From NCBI RefSeq assembly GCF_003854275.1, contig NZ_QTQP01000015.1, positions 1 through 64,000 on the forward strand: a stretch of 64,000 nucleotides of DNA, written 5' to 3'. Numbering within the stretch: the stretch's first letter is position 1; each line of letters starts with the position of its first letter. This stretch comes from Burkholderia sp. Bp8963 (lineage in GTDB: Bacteria > Pseudomonadota > Gammaproteobacteria > Burkholderiales > Burkholderiaceae). The notes beneath the pieces are model-generated. The model saw only the letters and a program-made list of their open reading frames with translations, did no database searches and had not been told where the DNA came from. Made by a program: the position numbers and the translations under genes. Shown here in pieces: positions 9,829 to 19,033 of this stretch.

Positions 9829-11523
9829 TCAGTGCTGCACGGCGCGGCCGGCCAGCACGCCCGTCTGCGCGTAGAACTCCTGCTGCGCGAAGGCCTCGCG
9901 CTCGCGCCGTGCGCGCTCGCCGCGATCCGCAAGCGAGCCGACGACGATCCCGATGAACGCGAGCGGCACCGACACGAGCGCCGGGTTGTCGAGAAACACC
10001 GGCGCGTGCGCGTGGTGCAGCACGTCGACCCACACCGACTTCGACAGCACCGTGAGCGCCACCGCCGACACGAGGCCGAGGCTGCCGCCGAGCACCGCGC
10101 CGCGCGTCGTCATTCCGCGCCAGAAGATCGACATCGCGAGCACCGGGAAATTCGCGCTCGCGGCCACCGCCGCGACGAGGCCGACCATGAACGCGACGTT
10201 CACGTGCTCGAACAGGATCGACAGCCCGATCGCGACCGCCGACAGCGCGATCGTCGCCGCGCGCGAGATGCGCATCTCGACGCGTTCGTCGGGCTTGCCG
10301 CACGCCCACATCTGCGCGTACAGGTCGTGCGAGATCGTCGTCGCGCCGGCGAGCGTCAGGCCCGCGACCACCGCGAGAATCGTCGCGAACGTGACGGCCG
10401 CGATGAAGCCGTAGAACCAGTTCCCGCCGACCGCCTGCGCGAGCTTCACCGCGACCATGTTCGAGCCGCCGAGCAGGTCGTGCGTCAGGTTGAACGTGCC
10501 GTTCGCGCCGAGCTTGAAGAACTCGGGATGCTGCGCGAGCAGCACGATCGCCGAGAAGCCGATCACGAAGGTCAGCAGGTAGAAATAGCCGATGAAGCCG
10601 GTCGCATAGAGCACCGACTTGCGCGCCTCCTTCGCGTTCGGCACCGTGAAGAAGCGCATCAGGATGTGCGGGAAGCCGGCCGTGCCGAACATCAGCGCAA
10701 TGCCGAGCGACAGCGCGTTGGCCGGATCGCGGATCAGCTTGCCGGGGCCCATGATGGACAGCGCGCCAGGATGCACGGCCACCGCGCGGCGGAACATCTC
10801 GTCGACGCTGAAGCCGAATTCGGCGAGCGCGAGCAGGACGAGCAGCGTCGCGCCGCACAGCAGCAGCACGGCCTTGATCACCTGCACCCAGGTGGTCGCG
10901 GTCATCCCGCCGAAGAACACGTAGACCACCATCAGCACGCCGACGATCAGCTCGGCCGTGCCGTACGACAGCCCGAACAGCAACTGGATCAGCTTGCCCG
11001 CGCCGACCATCTGCACGACGAGGTACAGCACGACGATGGTCAGCGAATTCGCGGACGTCAGCAGCCGGATCGGCCGCTGCGCAAAGCGGTACGCGACGAC
11101 GTCGACGAACGTGAACTTGCCGAGGTTGCGCAACGGCTCGGCGATCAGGAACATCACGAACGGCCAGCCGACGAGAAAGCCGATCGAGTAGATGAGCCCG
11201 TCGAAGCCGAACATGAACACCATCCCGGACAGCCCGAGGAACGACGCGGCCGACATGTAGTCGCCCGCGATCGCGAGCCCGTTCTGCAGCCCGGTGATGC
11301 CGCCGCCGGCCGTGTAGAAGTCGCGCGTCGAGCGCGTGCGGCGCGCAGCCCAGCGCGTGAGCGCGAGCGTCGCGAACACGAACGCGAAGAACATCCCGAT
11401 CGCGACCGGGTTCAGTTCGACCTTGTCGGGCATCGGGCCCGCGACCGATACCGCATGCGCGGCGGAGGAAACGAGCACGGCGGGAACGGCAAGCGCGCCA
11501 GGCGCGATCGAGGAACGTCGCAT
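9829..11523 (-). CDS. actP: Cation/acetate symporter ActP
   Basis: The 564-residue protein belongs to the sodium:solute symporter (SSS) family and imports acetate and other short monocarboxylates. A signal-like N-terminus ([20 protein letters not shown]) precedes about 13 hydrophobic segments. The stretch [19 protein letters not shown] followed by [11 protein letters not shown] matches the ActP signature, as does the later [14 protein letters not shown] segment. The ATG at 11523 is 11 bp after the stop of the DUF485 gene, a spacing typical of the yjcH-actP pair. The longer frame to 11601 overlaps that gene and is rejected. It is unusual only in being next to dctA, so two carboxylate importers are adjacent. 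Confidence 0.93.
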   Translation of the reverse strand: MRRSSIAPGALAVPAVLVSSAAHAVSVAGPMPDKVELNPVAIGMFFAFVFATLALTRWAARRTRSTRDFYTAGGGITGLQNGLAIAGDYMSAASFLGLSGMVFMFGFDGLIYSIGFLVGWPFVMFLIAEPLRNLGKFTFVDVVAYRFAQRPIRLLTSANSLTIVVLYLVVQMVGAGKLIQLLFGLSYGTAELIVGVLMVVYVFFGGMTATTWVQVIKAVLLLCGATLLVLLALAEFGFSVDEMFRRAVAVHPGALSIMGPGKLIRDPANALSLGIALMFGTAGFPHILMRFFTVPNAKEARKSVLYATGFIGYFYLLTFVIGFSAIVLLAQHPEFFKLGANGTFNLTHDLLGGSNMVAVKLAQAVGGNWFYGFIAAVTFATILAVVAGLTLAGATTISHDLYAQMWACGKPDERVEMRISRAATIALSAVAIGLSILFEHVNVAFMVGLVAAVAASANFPVLAMSIFWRGMTTRGAVLGGSLGLVSAVALTVLSKSVWVDVLHHAHAPVFLDNPALVSVPLAFIGIVVGSLADRGERARREREAFAQQEFYAQTGVLAGRAVQH

Positions 11524-11534
11524 GTCGGCCTCCG

Positions 11535-11840
11535 TCACGAACGCTGCAGAAGCGCGTCGACGCGGCGGTCGAACGCACGGTTCGCGCGCAGCACGTAGCA
11601 CGCGGTCAGGCCGATCGCGACCAGGATGATCGCGACGCCCGCGGCGATCCCGACCGTCGTCGTCGCGCCGCGGTACAGCGGCGCGGCGAGCACGTGCGGC
11701 GCGAGCGCGACGAGCAGGATGAAGCCGTAGTACGTGGCAATCATCAGCGCCGTCAGCGTGAAGCTGAAGCGGCGCCGCGCACGCACGAGCTGCTGGTAGT
11801 CACGGCGCGCCGTGACTGATTCGATGACGGAAAGCTCCAT
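11535..11840 (-). CDS. yjcH: DUF485 membrane protein (YjcH family)
   Basis: The product is 101 residues with two transmembrane helices ([20 protein letters not shown] and [19 protein letters not shown]), the DUF485 layout. The family is almost always encoded directly upstream of actP and is thought to assist the symporter, though its molecular role is not established. The ATG at 11840 is preceded by GGAGACACC, a good ribosome-binding site. The C-terminus is basic ([17 protein letters not shown]) and probably cytoplasmic. Confidence 0.88.
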   Translation of the reverse strand: MELSVIESVTARRDYQQLVRARRRFSFTLTALMIATYYGFILLVALAPHVLAAPLYRGATTTVGIAAGVAIILVAIGLTACYVLRANRAFDRRVDALLQRS

Positions 11841-11963
11841 GGTGTCTCCATTTCCACCGCGTCGTTGCGCGAGGGTTGTCTTGTGGATGGATGGCGCGTC
11901 TACCGATCCGCCCGCGCCGCGGCGGTGCAATGTGATGCGTCGTGCCCATGCGTGGGCGTGCGC

Positions 11964-13169
11964 TCAGACCACGCGATCCGCACGCAGCCGCGCGACCTCG
12001 TCGGCCGACATCCCGAGCCAGCCGCCGAGCACCGCACCCGTATCGGCACCGAGCACCGGCGGCGCGCCGCGCACGGGCAACCGCGCGCCGTCGAACCGAT
12101 ACGGCGGTGCAAGCACGTCGACGCCGCCCGCGACCGGGTGCAGCTGCCGCGTGACGAGCCCCGCGCTCGTCGCACGTTCCGACTTCAGCGCTTCGTGCAG
12201 CCCGAGCACTTCGCCGCACGGAATGCCCGCATCGGCGAGCGCCGCGAGCAACGTCGCACGTGACCGGCTCGCGAGTTCACGACGAATCTCGGGCAACAGG
12301 TCGGCGCGGTTTTCCGAGCGGCCGAGGTTGGTCTTGTATCTGGTGTCGGCCGCGAGATCGGGCCGCTCGATCGCATCGCAGAAACGTGCGAACTGCGTGT
12401 TGTTGCCGACCGTGATCACGAGCGGCCCGTCGGCCGCGTCGAACACGCCGTACGGCACGATCGACGGGTGCGCGTTGCCGTAGCGCGGCGGATCCTCGCC
12501 CATCAGCAGCGCGTCGAGCCCGTAATACGCGGTGATCATCAGCCCGCAGTCGAACAGCGCCATCTCGATGCGCCGCCCGCGCCCCGTCGCATGACGTTCG
12601 TAGAGCGCGGCGAGGATCGCCTGCGCCGAATACATGCCAGTGAACAGGTCGACCGCCGCGACGCCGAACTTCAGCGGCGGCTGGCCAGCTTCGCCGTTCA
12701 ACGCCATCAGCCCGGCTTCGCCCTGTACGACGAGGTCGTAGCCGGGCCGCGCGGCCTCGGCGCCCGAACGGTCGTAGCCGGAGATCGCGCAGTGCACGAG
12801 GCGCGGATTCAGTTCGGCCAGTGCGTCGTAGCCGAGCCCGAGCTTTTCCGCGCCGCCGAACTTGAAGTTGTGAAGCACCACATCGGCCTGCGCGGCCAGC
12901 TCGCGCGCGAGCCGTCGCCCTTCGTCGGTCTGCAGGTCGAGACAGATCGAGCGCTTGCTGCGGTTCACGCTGTTGAAGTAGGTCGTCTCGGTGTCGCCGA
13001 TCCTCAGGCCCCAGTCGCGCGTGTCGTCACCGCGCGCCGGATGCTCGACCTTGATCACTTCCGCGCCGAAATCGGCGAGCACCATCGCGCACCACGGGCC
13101 CGCGAGCACGCGCGAGAAATCGAGCACCTTCACGCCGGCCAGCGGCAATGCGCGCGATTCGTTCGTCAT
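11964..13169 (-). CDS. CaiB/BaiF family CoA-transferase (class III)
   Basis: The 401-residue length matches the family. These enzymes move CoA between carboxylic acids through an aspartyl-CoA intermediate. The N-terminus (PLAGVKVLDFSRVLAGPWCA, then MVLADFGAEVIKVE) is the family hallmark, and the GYDLVVQGEAGLMALNGE segment carries the Asp that aligns with the catalytic residue. It is the last gene of an operon with two acyl-CoA dehydrogenases and a crotonase/dehydrogenase fusion, 30 bp after the second dehydrogenase. This suggests it activates the pathway's own substrate, possibly a dicarboxylic or branched acid, by CoA transfer. The substrate cannot be read from the sequence. Confidence 0.88.
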   Translation of the reverse strand: MTNESRALPLAGVKVLDFSRVLAGPWCAMVLADFGAEVIKVEHPARGDDTRDWGLRIGDTETTYFNSVNRSKRSICLDLQTDEGRRLARELAAQADVVLHNFKFGGAEKLGLGYDALAELNPRLVHCAISGYDRSGAEAARPGYDLVVQGEAGLMALNGEAGQPPLKFGVAAVDLFTGMYSAQAILAALYERHATGRGRRIEMALFDCGLMITAYYGLDALLMGEDPPRYGNAHPSIVPYGVFDAADGPLVITVGNNTQFARFCDAIERPDLAADTRYKTNLGRSENRADLLPEIRRELASRSRATLLAALADAGIPCGEVLGLHEALKSERATSAGLVTRQLHPVAGGVDVLAPPYRFDGARLPVRGAPPVLGADTGAVLGGWLGMSADEVARLRADRVV

Positions 13170-13199
13170 CCTTGTCTCCTCCGTTCGCGTGGTTCGTTT

Positions 13200-14336
13200 T
13201 TACTGTTTCGACAGCGCGATGTAGCGTGCGAGATGGTGATCCTCGTCGCCGAGCTGGTGATCGATCATCACGAGGCGCTTCGCGTAGTGCGACAGCGGCA
13301 GCTCCCACGTCATCCCGATCCCGCCGTGCAGCTGGATGCTTTCCTCGGCGACGAGCGTGCCGATCCGGCCGATGCTGTATTTCGCCGCCGCCAGCGCGCG
13401 TTCGCGCACCACGCGCGGCGCATCGAGCTGCGCGGCCGCGTTGATCACGGCCGAGCGTGCCTGCGCGACTTCGAGCAGCAGGTCGGCCATCCGGTGCTGC
13501 AGCGCCTGGAAGCTGCCGATCGGCAAGCCGAACTGCTTGCGCGTGCGCAGATAGTCGAGCGTGTACTCTTTCGCAACGTCCATCGCGCCGAGCGCTTCCG
13601 CCGACAGTGCGAGCAGCCCATAGCCGAGCACGCGTTCGAGCAGCTCGGTGCCCGCTTCACCGTCGTGCGCGCCAAGTGCGGCGTCCGCCGGCAGCACGAC
13701 GCGGTCGAAGCGCACTTCGGCCGCGCGGCCGCCGTCGATCTTTTTGTAATCGCGCAGCGATACGCCCGGCGCGTCGGCCGGCACGACGAACAGGCCGATG
13801 CCGGCCGCATCGTCGTCGTGACCCGACACGCGCGCGCTGACGACGAAGAACGCCGCCTGCGCGGCCTGGTCGACGACGCCCTTCGCGCCTGTCAGCACCC
13901 AGCCGTCGCCCGAGCGTTCGGCGCGCGTGCGCACGGTCGTCAGTTCGTAGTGCGAGCCCGGCTCGTCATGCGCGAACGCGGCGCTCGCGCTGCCGTCGAT
14001 CAGCGCGGCAAGACGGTCGCGATGCGCAGCGCCGCCGGCGAGCGACAGCGCGCGGCCCGCGAGCAGTGCGCCGAGGAACGGCTCGACGACGAGCCCGCGC
14101 CCCAGGCATTCGAACACCACGGCGATGTCGAAGCCCGCGCCGCCGAACCCGCCGTCGGTTTCGGCAAACAGCGCGCCGACCGTACCGAGTTCGGCAAAGC
14201 GCTGCCACATCGCACGATCGAAACCTTCGGCCGACTGCGCGATGCGATCGCGCACCGGGAACGCGTACTGCTCGGCGATGAAGCGGTTCAACGTATCCGC
14301 CAGCATCCGGCGGTCTTCTGTGTGCTGGAAATCCAT
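13200..14336 (-). CDS. Acyl-CoA dehydrogenase family protein (subunit-like partner 1)
   Basis: The 378-residue product is an acyl-CoA dehydrogenase of the type found in pairs. It starts MDFQHTEDRRMLADTLNRFI and has the central beta domain with GAKGVVDQAAQA and the C-terminal helical domain (QLHGGIGMTWELPLSHYAKR). The flavin-binding QLHGGIGMTWE region is well kept. A separate dehydrogenase lies 14 bp upstream on the same strand. Two adjacent, diverged ACADs often form a heteromeric enzyme, as in steroid side-chain and pimeloyl-CoA pathways. The electron acceptor would be ETF. Substrate unknown. Confidence 0.88.
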   Translation of the reverse strand: MDFQHTEDRRMLADTLNRFIAEQYAFPVRDRIAQSAEGFDRAMWQRFAELGTVGALFAETDGGFGGAGFDIAVVFECLGRGLVVEPFLGALLAGRALSLAGGAAHRDRLAALIDGSASAAFAHDEPGSHYELTTVRTRAERSGDGWVLTGAKGVVDQAAQAAFFVVSARVSGHDDDAAGIGLFVVPADAPGVSLRDYKKIDGGRAAEVRFDRVVLPADAALGAHDGEAGTELLERVLGYGLLALSAEALGAMDVAKEYTLDYLRTRKQFGLPIGSFQALQHRMADLLLEVAQARSAVINAAAQLDAPRVVRERALAAAKYSIGRIGTLVAEESIQLHGGIGMTWELPLSHYAKRLVMIDHQLGDEDHHLARYIALSKQ

Positions 14337-14350
14337 CGTCGCGTCCCTCG

Positions 14351-15559
14351 TTACAGCCCGAGCATCATCTTCGCGATGATGTTCTTCTGGATCTCGTTCG
14401 AGCCGCCGAAGATCGACAGCTTCCGGTTGTTGAAATACTGCTGCGCGGCGCTCGCGGCTTCGTCCGGGCCGACCGGCTCGCCGTCGTAATCGGCGTCGAG
14501 CGCTTCGTCGACGAACGGCTGCGCATACGGCCCCATCGCGCGCCGCATCAGCGACGTGATTTCCTGGCGGATCTGCGTGCCGCGGATCTTCAGCATCGAG
14601 CTTTCCGCGCCCGGCGCGCCGCCACCCGCGACCGCGGCGAGCACGCGCAGGTTGGTCGTCTTCATGTTCTCGAGCTCGATCTCGACGCGCGCGATGCGCG
14701 CCGCGAAATACGGATCGTCGGCGAGCGGCCGGCCGTTCTTGCGCACCTTCGCGGCGACCGCGCGCAGCCGGTCGAGCGCGGCCGTCGAGAAGCCGACGCC
14801 CGCGATGTTGGTGCGCTCGTAGGTCAGCAGGTATTTCGCATAGGTCCAGCCGCGGTTCTCCTCGCCGACGAGGTTCTCGGCCGGCACGCGCACGTCGGTG
14901 AAGAACACCTCGTTCACCTCATGCTCGCCGTCGAGCGTGACGATCGGGCGCACGTCGACGCCGGGCGAGTTCATGTCGACCAGCAGGAAGCTGATGCCTT
15001 CCTGCTTGCGCACGTCGGTCGCGGTGCGCACGAGGCAGAAGATCATGTTCGCGTAGTGGCCGAGCGTGGTCCACGTCTTCTGGCCGTTGACGACGTAGTG
15101 GTCGCCCTGCGCGTCGACACCCCGCACCGCGCTCGTCTTCACCGCCGCGAGGTCCGAGCCCGCGCCCGGCTCCGAGTAGCCCTGGCACCACCAGTCGGTG
15201 CCGTCGAGGATGCGCGGCAGCCAGTGGCGCTTCTGCGCTTCGCTGCCGTACTTGATCAGCACCGGGCCGAGCATGTTCACGCCGAACGGCACGATGCGCG
15301 GCGCGCCCGCGAGCGCGCATTCGTTGTCGAACAGGAACTTCTGCGCGACGCTCCAGCCGGGGCCGCCGTAATCGCGCGGCCAGTGGCTCGCGAGCCAGCC
15401 GCGCGCGTTGAGTGTCGCGTGCCATTCGCGCATGTCGTCGCGGGTCAGGCGCAGGCCGCCCTTCACCTTGCGCGAAATGCGCTCGGGCAGCCGTTCTTGC
15501 AGGAAGCGCTGCACGTCGGCGCGAAACGCTTCCTCTTCGGGAGTGAAATCGAGATCCAT
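14351..15559 (-). CDS. Acyl-CoA dehydrogenase family protein (partner 2)
   Basis: The 402-residue product has the three ACAD domains in order: N-terminal helices (DLDFTPEEEAFRADVQRFLQ), a middle beta domain with WCQGYSEPGAGSDLA and VNGQKTWTT, and a C-terminal helical FAD domain ending FGGSNEIQKNIIAKMMLGL. The FGGSNEIQKNI segment is the usual C-terminal flavin/acyl-binding motif. It is translated just upstream of the second ACAD gene and 30 bp after the fusion gene's stop, so all four genes probably form one transcript. It is likely the FAD-bearing half of a paired dehydrogenase (PimC/PimD-like arrangement, by inference). Confidence 0.9.
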   Translation of the reverse strand: MDLDFTPEEEAFRADVQRFLQERLPERISRKVKGGLRLTRDDMREWHATLNARGWLASHWPRDYGGPGWSVAQKFLFDNECALAGAPRIVPFGVNMLGPVLIKYGSEAQKRHWLPRILDGTDWWCQGYSEPGAGSDLAAVKTSAVRGVDAQGDHYVVNGQKTWTTLGHYANMIFCLVRTATDVRKQEGISFLLVDMNSPGVDVRPIVTLDGEHEVNEVFFTDVRVPAENLVGEENRGWTYAKYLLTYERTNIAGVGFSTAALDRLRAVAAKVRKNGRPLADDPYFAARIARVEIELENMKTTNLRVLAAVAGGGAPGAESSMLKIRGTQIRQEITSLMRRAMGPYAQPFVDEALDADYDGEPVGPDEAASAAQQYFNNRKLSIFGGSNEIQKNIIAKMMLGL

Positions 15560-15589
15560 CAGGTATCCGTATTGAATTCGTGAGAACGT

Positions 15590-17722
15590 TCAGTCGACGC
15601 GGTTCAGGCTGGCGAAGTTCGCGCCGCGCTCGACGAGCTCGACGATCAGCGGCGACGGCTTCCAGAACAGCGGGTCCTCCTTCGCGAACGCGCGGATATC
15701 GGCCAGCACGTTCGCGAGGCCGACCGTGTCCGCGTAGTGCATCGGGCCGCCGCGATGGCGCGGGAAGCCGTAGCCGTGCAGGAACACCGCATCGACATCG
15801 AGCGGGCGCAGCGCGATCTTCTCGTGCACGACGTTCGCACCCTCGTTGATCATCGCGGCGAGATAGCGGCGCAGGATTTCGTCGTCGGTGAACGTGCGCG
15901 GCGCGACGCCGCTCTTCGCGCGTTCTACGGCGACAATCGCCTCCACTTCCGGATCGGGTGCACCGGTGCGCGCACCGTCCGGATACAGGTAATAGCCACG
16001 CCCCGTCTTCTGGCCGAACCAGCCGCGCTCGCACAGCCGGTCGGAAATCCCGACGTAGCGGGCGCGCGGGTCGCGCGTTGGCGCACGGCGCTTGCGGCTC
16101 GCCCAGCCGATGTCGCCGCCCGCAAGGTCGACGACCTGGAACGGCCCCATCGGGAAACCGAACTCGCGCACCGCGCGGTCGATCTGGTACGGCGACGCGC
16201 CGTCTTCCATCAGGTAGTCGGCTGCGGTGCGATAGACGGCGAGGATGCGGTTGCCGATGAAGCCGTCGCACACGCCCGCGCGCACCGGCGTCTTCTTCAG
16301 CTGCTTCGCGAGCGCGAATGCGGTCGCGACAATGTCCGGACTCACGCGCGCCGGCACGACGATCTCGAGCAGCTTCATGATGTTCGCCGGCGAGAAGAAA
16401 TGCAGGCCGATCACGTCGGACGGCCGGTCGATGCTCGCGGCGATCTGGTCGATGTCGAGATACGACGTGTTGGTCGCGAGCACCGCGCCCGGCTTGCACA
16501 CGCGCGCGAGCTCGGCGAACACGGCCTGCTTGACCGCCAGGTCCTCGAACACGGCCTCGATCACGACGTCCGCCTGCCCGAGCGCGTCGTACGACGTGCT
16601 GCCGTTCAAGCGTGCGAGCCGTGCGGCTTGCGCGGCGGGCGTCATGCGGCCTTTCGCGACGAGGCCGTCGTACACCTTCCCGACGTGCGCGCGGCCGCGC
16701 GCGAGCGCCGCGTCGTCGCGCTCGATCATCGTCACCGGCAGCCCCGCGTCGAGCGCGGCGACCGCGATGCCCGCGCCCATCGTGCCGCCGCCGACGACAC
16801 CGATGCGCTCGACCGCGCGGGCCGTCGCACCACGCGCCTCGGGCACCTTCGCCGCTTCGCGCTCCGCGAAGAACGCGTGCACGAGGCCCGCGCGCTGCGG
16901 GCTGTCGACACATTGCAGGAACAGGCTGCGCTCGAGCTTCATCCCCGCATCGAACGATTGCGTGAGCGCGGCCTCGACCGCGTCGACGATCTTCGCCGGC
17001 GAAAACAGCCCGCGCGATTTCTTCGCGATGTCGGCGCGCGCCGCGTCGATCGCTGCTCGCGCGGCCGTGTGATCCGCGAGGCCGTGCGCGTCGCGGGTGC
17101 GCCGCGCGCTCGCGCCGAGCGACAGCAGTTCCTGCGCGTACGCGAGCCCTTCGGCGAGCGTGTCGTCGCTGTGCGCGAGACGGTCGACGAGGCCGAGCGC
17201 GAGCGCTTCGTCCGCGCTCGCATGGCGGCCGGTCAGCATCAGGTCGAGCGCGGCCTGCGCGCCGATCAGCCGCGGCGCGCGCTGCGTGCCGCCCGCGCCT
17301 GACAGCAGGCCAAGCGTCACTTCGGGCAGCCCGAGCTTCGCGCCCGGCACCGCGAGCCGGTAATGCGCGGCGAGCGCGATTTCCAGGCCGCCGCCGAGCG
17401 TCGCGCCGTGCAGCACGGCCACGACCGGCTTCGCGCTCGACTCGATCCGTTCGCACACGTCCGGCAGCGACGGCGGCACCGGCGGCTTGCCGAATTCGCG
17501 GATGTCGGCGCCGGCGATGAAGTTGCGGCCGGCGCCGACGATCAGCACCGCGTGAATCGCGGCGTCGCGCTGCGCGGCGTCGATCGCGTCGGCAATGCCG
17601 CGCCGCACGTCGGCGGACAGTGCGTTGACGGGAGGATGGTCGATCGTGACGACGAGCACCTTGTCGCGCCGTTCGCGCGTGACCGGGCCAATCGGGTTAT
17701 CGGGGGAAGCGGGTGAGTTCAT
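15590..17722 (-). CDS. Enoyl-CoA hydratase / 3-hydroxyacyl-CoA dehydrogenase fusion
   Basis: The 710-residue protein is a FadJ/FadB-type fusion. The N-terminal crotonase domain (about residues 15-280) has the oxyanion region GRNFIAGADIREF and the LGGGLEIALAAHYRLAV and GLLSGAGGTQRAPRL motifs. A Rossmann NAD-binding domain follows (VVGGGTMGAGIAVAALDAG, near residue 310), then the dehydrogenase C-terminal domains with NRILAVYR and the closing HGYGFPRHRGGPM. It performs hydration of enoyl-CoA and NAD-dependent oxidation of 3-hydroxyacyl-CoA. It is the first gene of the four-gene operon and is divergent from a LysR regulator. The ATG at 17722 is preferred over a longer frame to 17779. Confidence 0.92.
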   Translation of the reverse strand: MNSPASPDNPIGPVTRERRDKVLVVTIDHPPVNALSADVRRGIADAIDAAQRDAAIHAVLIVGAGRNFIAGADIREFGKPPVPPSLPDVCERIESSAKPVVAVLHGATLGGGLEIALAAHYRLAVPGAKLGLPEVTLGLLSGAGGTQRAPRLIGAQAALDLMLTGRHASADEALALGLVDRLAHSDDTLAEGLAYAQELLSLGASARRTRDAHGLADHTAARAAIDAARADIAKKSRGLFSPAKIVDAVEAALTQSFDAGMKLERSLFLQCVDSPQRAGLVHAFFAEREAAKVPEARGATARAVERIGVVGGGTMGAGIAVAALDAGLPVTMIERDDAALARGRAHVGKVYDGLVAKGRMTPAAQAARLARLNGSTSYDALGQADVVIEAVFEDLAVKQAVFAELARVCKPGAVLATNTSYLDIDQIAASIDRPSDVIGLHFFSPANIMKLLEIVVPARVSPDIVATAFALAKQLKKTPVRAGVCDGFIGNRILAVYRTAADYLMEDGASPYQIDRAVREFGFPMGPFQVVDLAGGDIGWASRKRRAPTRDPRARYVGISDRLCERGWFGQKTGRGYYLYPDGARTGAPDPEVEAIVAVERAKSGVAPRTFTDDEILRRYLAAMINEGANVVHEKIALRPLDVDAVFLHGYGFPRHRGGPMHYADTVGLANVLADIRAFAKEDPLFWKPSPLIVELVERGANFASLNRVD

Positions 17723-17906
17723 CGTGTCTCCTTGACGCGGCGGCAGGCGCGTCGGCGCCGGGTGCGTGCGTCGCGGCAACGCGGGTGGCGCCGGGGCGTC
17801 CGCCCCCGTCCCGCACGAAGCGGGACAAGATCCGGCTGTACGCCGGGCATGGCTCGATTTTCGATTGATCGAGATTCATTGACAATTCCAGTGCGCTTTT
17901 ACAAGC

Positions 17907-17925
17907 TGTCAAATCTGACTTGACA
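17907..17925. promoter_or_regulatory. Inverted repeat, likely LysR-type operator
   Basis: TGTCAA, seven bases, then TTGACA makes a perfect 6-bp inverted repeat of 19 bp in the divergent region between the acyl-CoA operon and the LysR gene. It contains T-N11-A spacing, the general LysR-type binding pattern. A further TTGACA (17879-17884) upstream could be the -35 of the regulator. The link to this regulator is inferred from position. Confidence 0.55.
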
Positions 17926-17997
17926 TTGAATGCTCGCCGACCGCTAACAGGACGAAAAGCGCAGAACGGAAAGCGGGACGGATCAGGAGACCCGGGC

Positions 17998-18960
17998 ATG
18001 GACCTGAATGCGCTGACGCTGCTCGTCGAGATCCTCGACGCGGGCAATCTCAGCAAGGCTGCGCAACGCCTCAAGATGAGCCGCGCGAACGTCAGCTACC
18101 GGCTGAACCAGCTCGAGCGCTCGATCGGGCAGCAGCTCGTGCGGCGCACGACGCGCCGCATCGAGCCGACCGAGATCGGGCTGAAGCTCTACGAGCACGG
18201 CCGGCGCATCCGCAACGAACTGCTCGCCGCGCAGGAATCGGTGACGACGCTCGGCCAGGATCTGCAGGGCCGCGTTCGGCTGTCGGTGCCGAGCGGCTAC
18301 GGACAGCTCGTGATGTCCGAATGGCTGCTCGCGTTCAAGCGGCTCCATCCGGGCATCGTGCTCGACGTCGTGTTCGAGAACCGCATCGAGGACCTGATGC
18401 GCGACGAGGTCGACATCGCGATTCGCGTGAAGTCCGAGCCGCCGCAGAACCTCGTCGCGCGCGACATGGGCGCGGTGCGCTACGTCGCCTGCGCGTCGCC
18501 TGCGTTCGCGGCCGCGCACGGGATGCCCGCGAGCCTCGACGCGCTGACCGACGCGCCGGTGATCACCGCGACCGTGATCGGCCGGCAGTTGCGAGTCGCC
18601 GCGTATCTCGGCGACGAGCGCCACGAGGTGCTGCTCGAGCCCACGCTGATTTCGGAGAACTTCCTGTTCCTGCGGCAGGCGATCCTCGCGGGGATCGGCG
18701 TCGGCATCGTGCCTGATTACGTCGTGCACGACGACGTGCGGCGCGGCACGGTCGTCACGTCACTCGACGCGTACCGGCTGTCGATCTTCGGCACGCACAT
18801 GTACATGCTCTACATGCCGAACCGGCACCACACGCGCGCGACCTCGACGTTCATAGAGTTCATCCTCGAACAGGCCGGAAAGACCGGCCGGGGCGGGCCC
18901 GACGCGCTGCTTCAGGGTTTCCGGCCGGGTGACAATCCGCCTGGAGCGCAGCGACAATAG
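17998..18960 (+). CDS. LysR-type transcriptional regulator of the acyl-CoA operon
   Basis: The 320-residue length and layout are standard for LTTRs: an N-terminal winged helix-turn-helix (about residues 1-60, MDLNALTLLVEILDAGNLSK then AAQRLKMSRANVSYRLNQLE) and a C-terminal periplasmic-binding-like effector domain (about 90-290). The ATG at 17998 has AGGAG nine bases upstream; the frame runs further upstream without family sequence. It is divergent from the beta-oxidation-like operon with 275 bp between starts, so it probably regulates that operon and itself. The effector is unknown, perhaps the operon's acyl-CoA substrate. Confidence 0.88.
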   Translation: MDLNALTLLVEILDAGNLSKAAQRLKMSRANVSYRLNQLERSIGQQLVRRTTRRIEPTEIGLKLYEHGRRIRNELLAAQESVTTLGQDLQGRVRLSVPSGYGQLVMSEWLLAFKRLHPGIVLDVVFENRIEDLMRDEVDIAIRVKSEPPQNLVARDMGAVRYVACASPAFAAAHGMPASLDALTDAPVITATVIGRQLRVAAYLGDERHEVLLEPTLISENFLFLRQAILAGIGVGIVPDYVVHDDVRRGTVVTSLDAYRLSIFGTHMYMLYMPNRHHTRATSTFIEFILEQAGKTGRGGPDALLQGFRPGDNPPGAQRQ

Positions 18961-19033
18961 CGCGCCGCCTGCGCCGACAGCCCGTTGCGGAAAGACCGCC
19001 GCCCCCTTCGAATTCACTGCCGCCGAGGGTTCA

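Noticed and set aside
9499..11598. Plus-strand frame of 699 codons opposite actP
   Set aside because: The product is Arg/His/Glu-rich shadow sequence; the minus-strand ActP is unambiguous.
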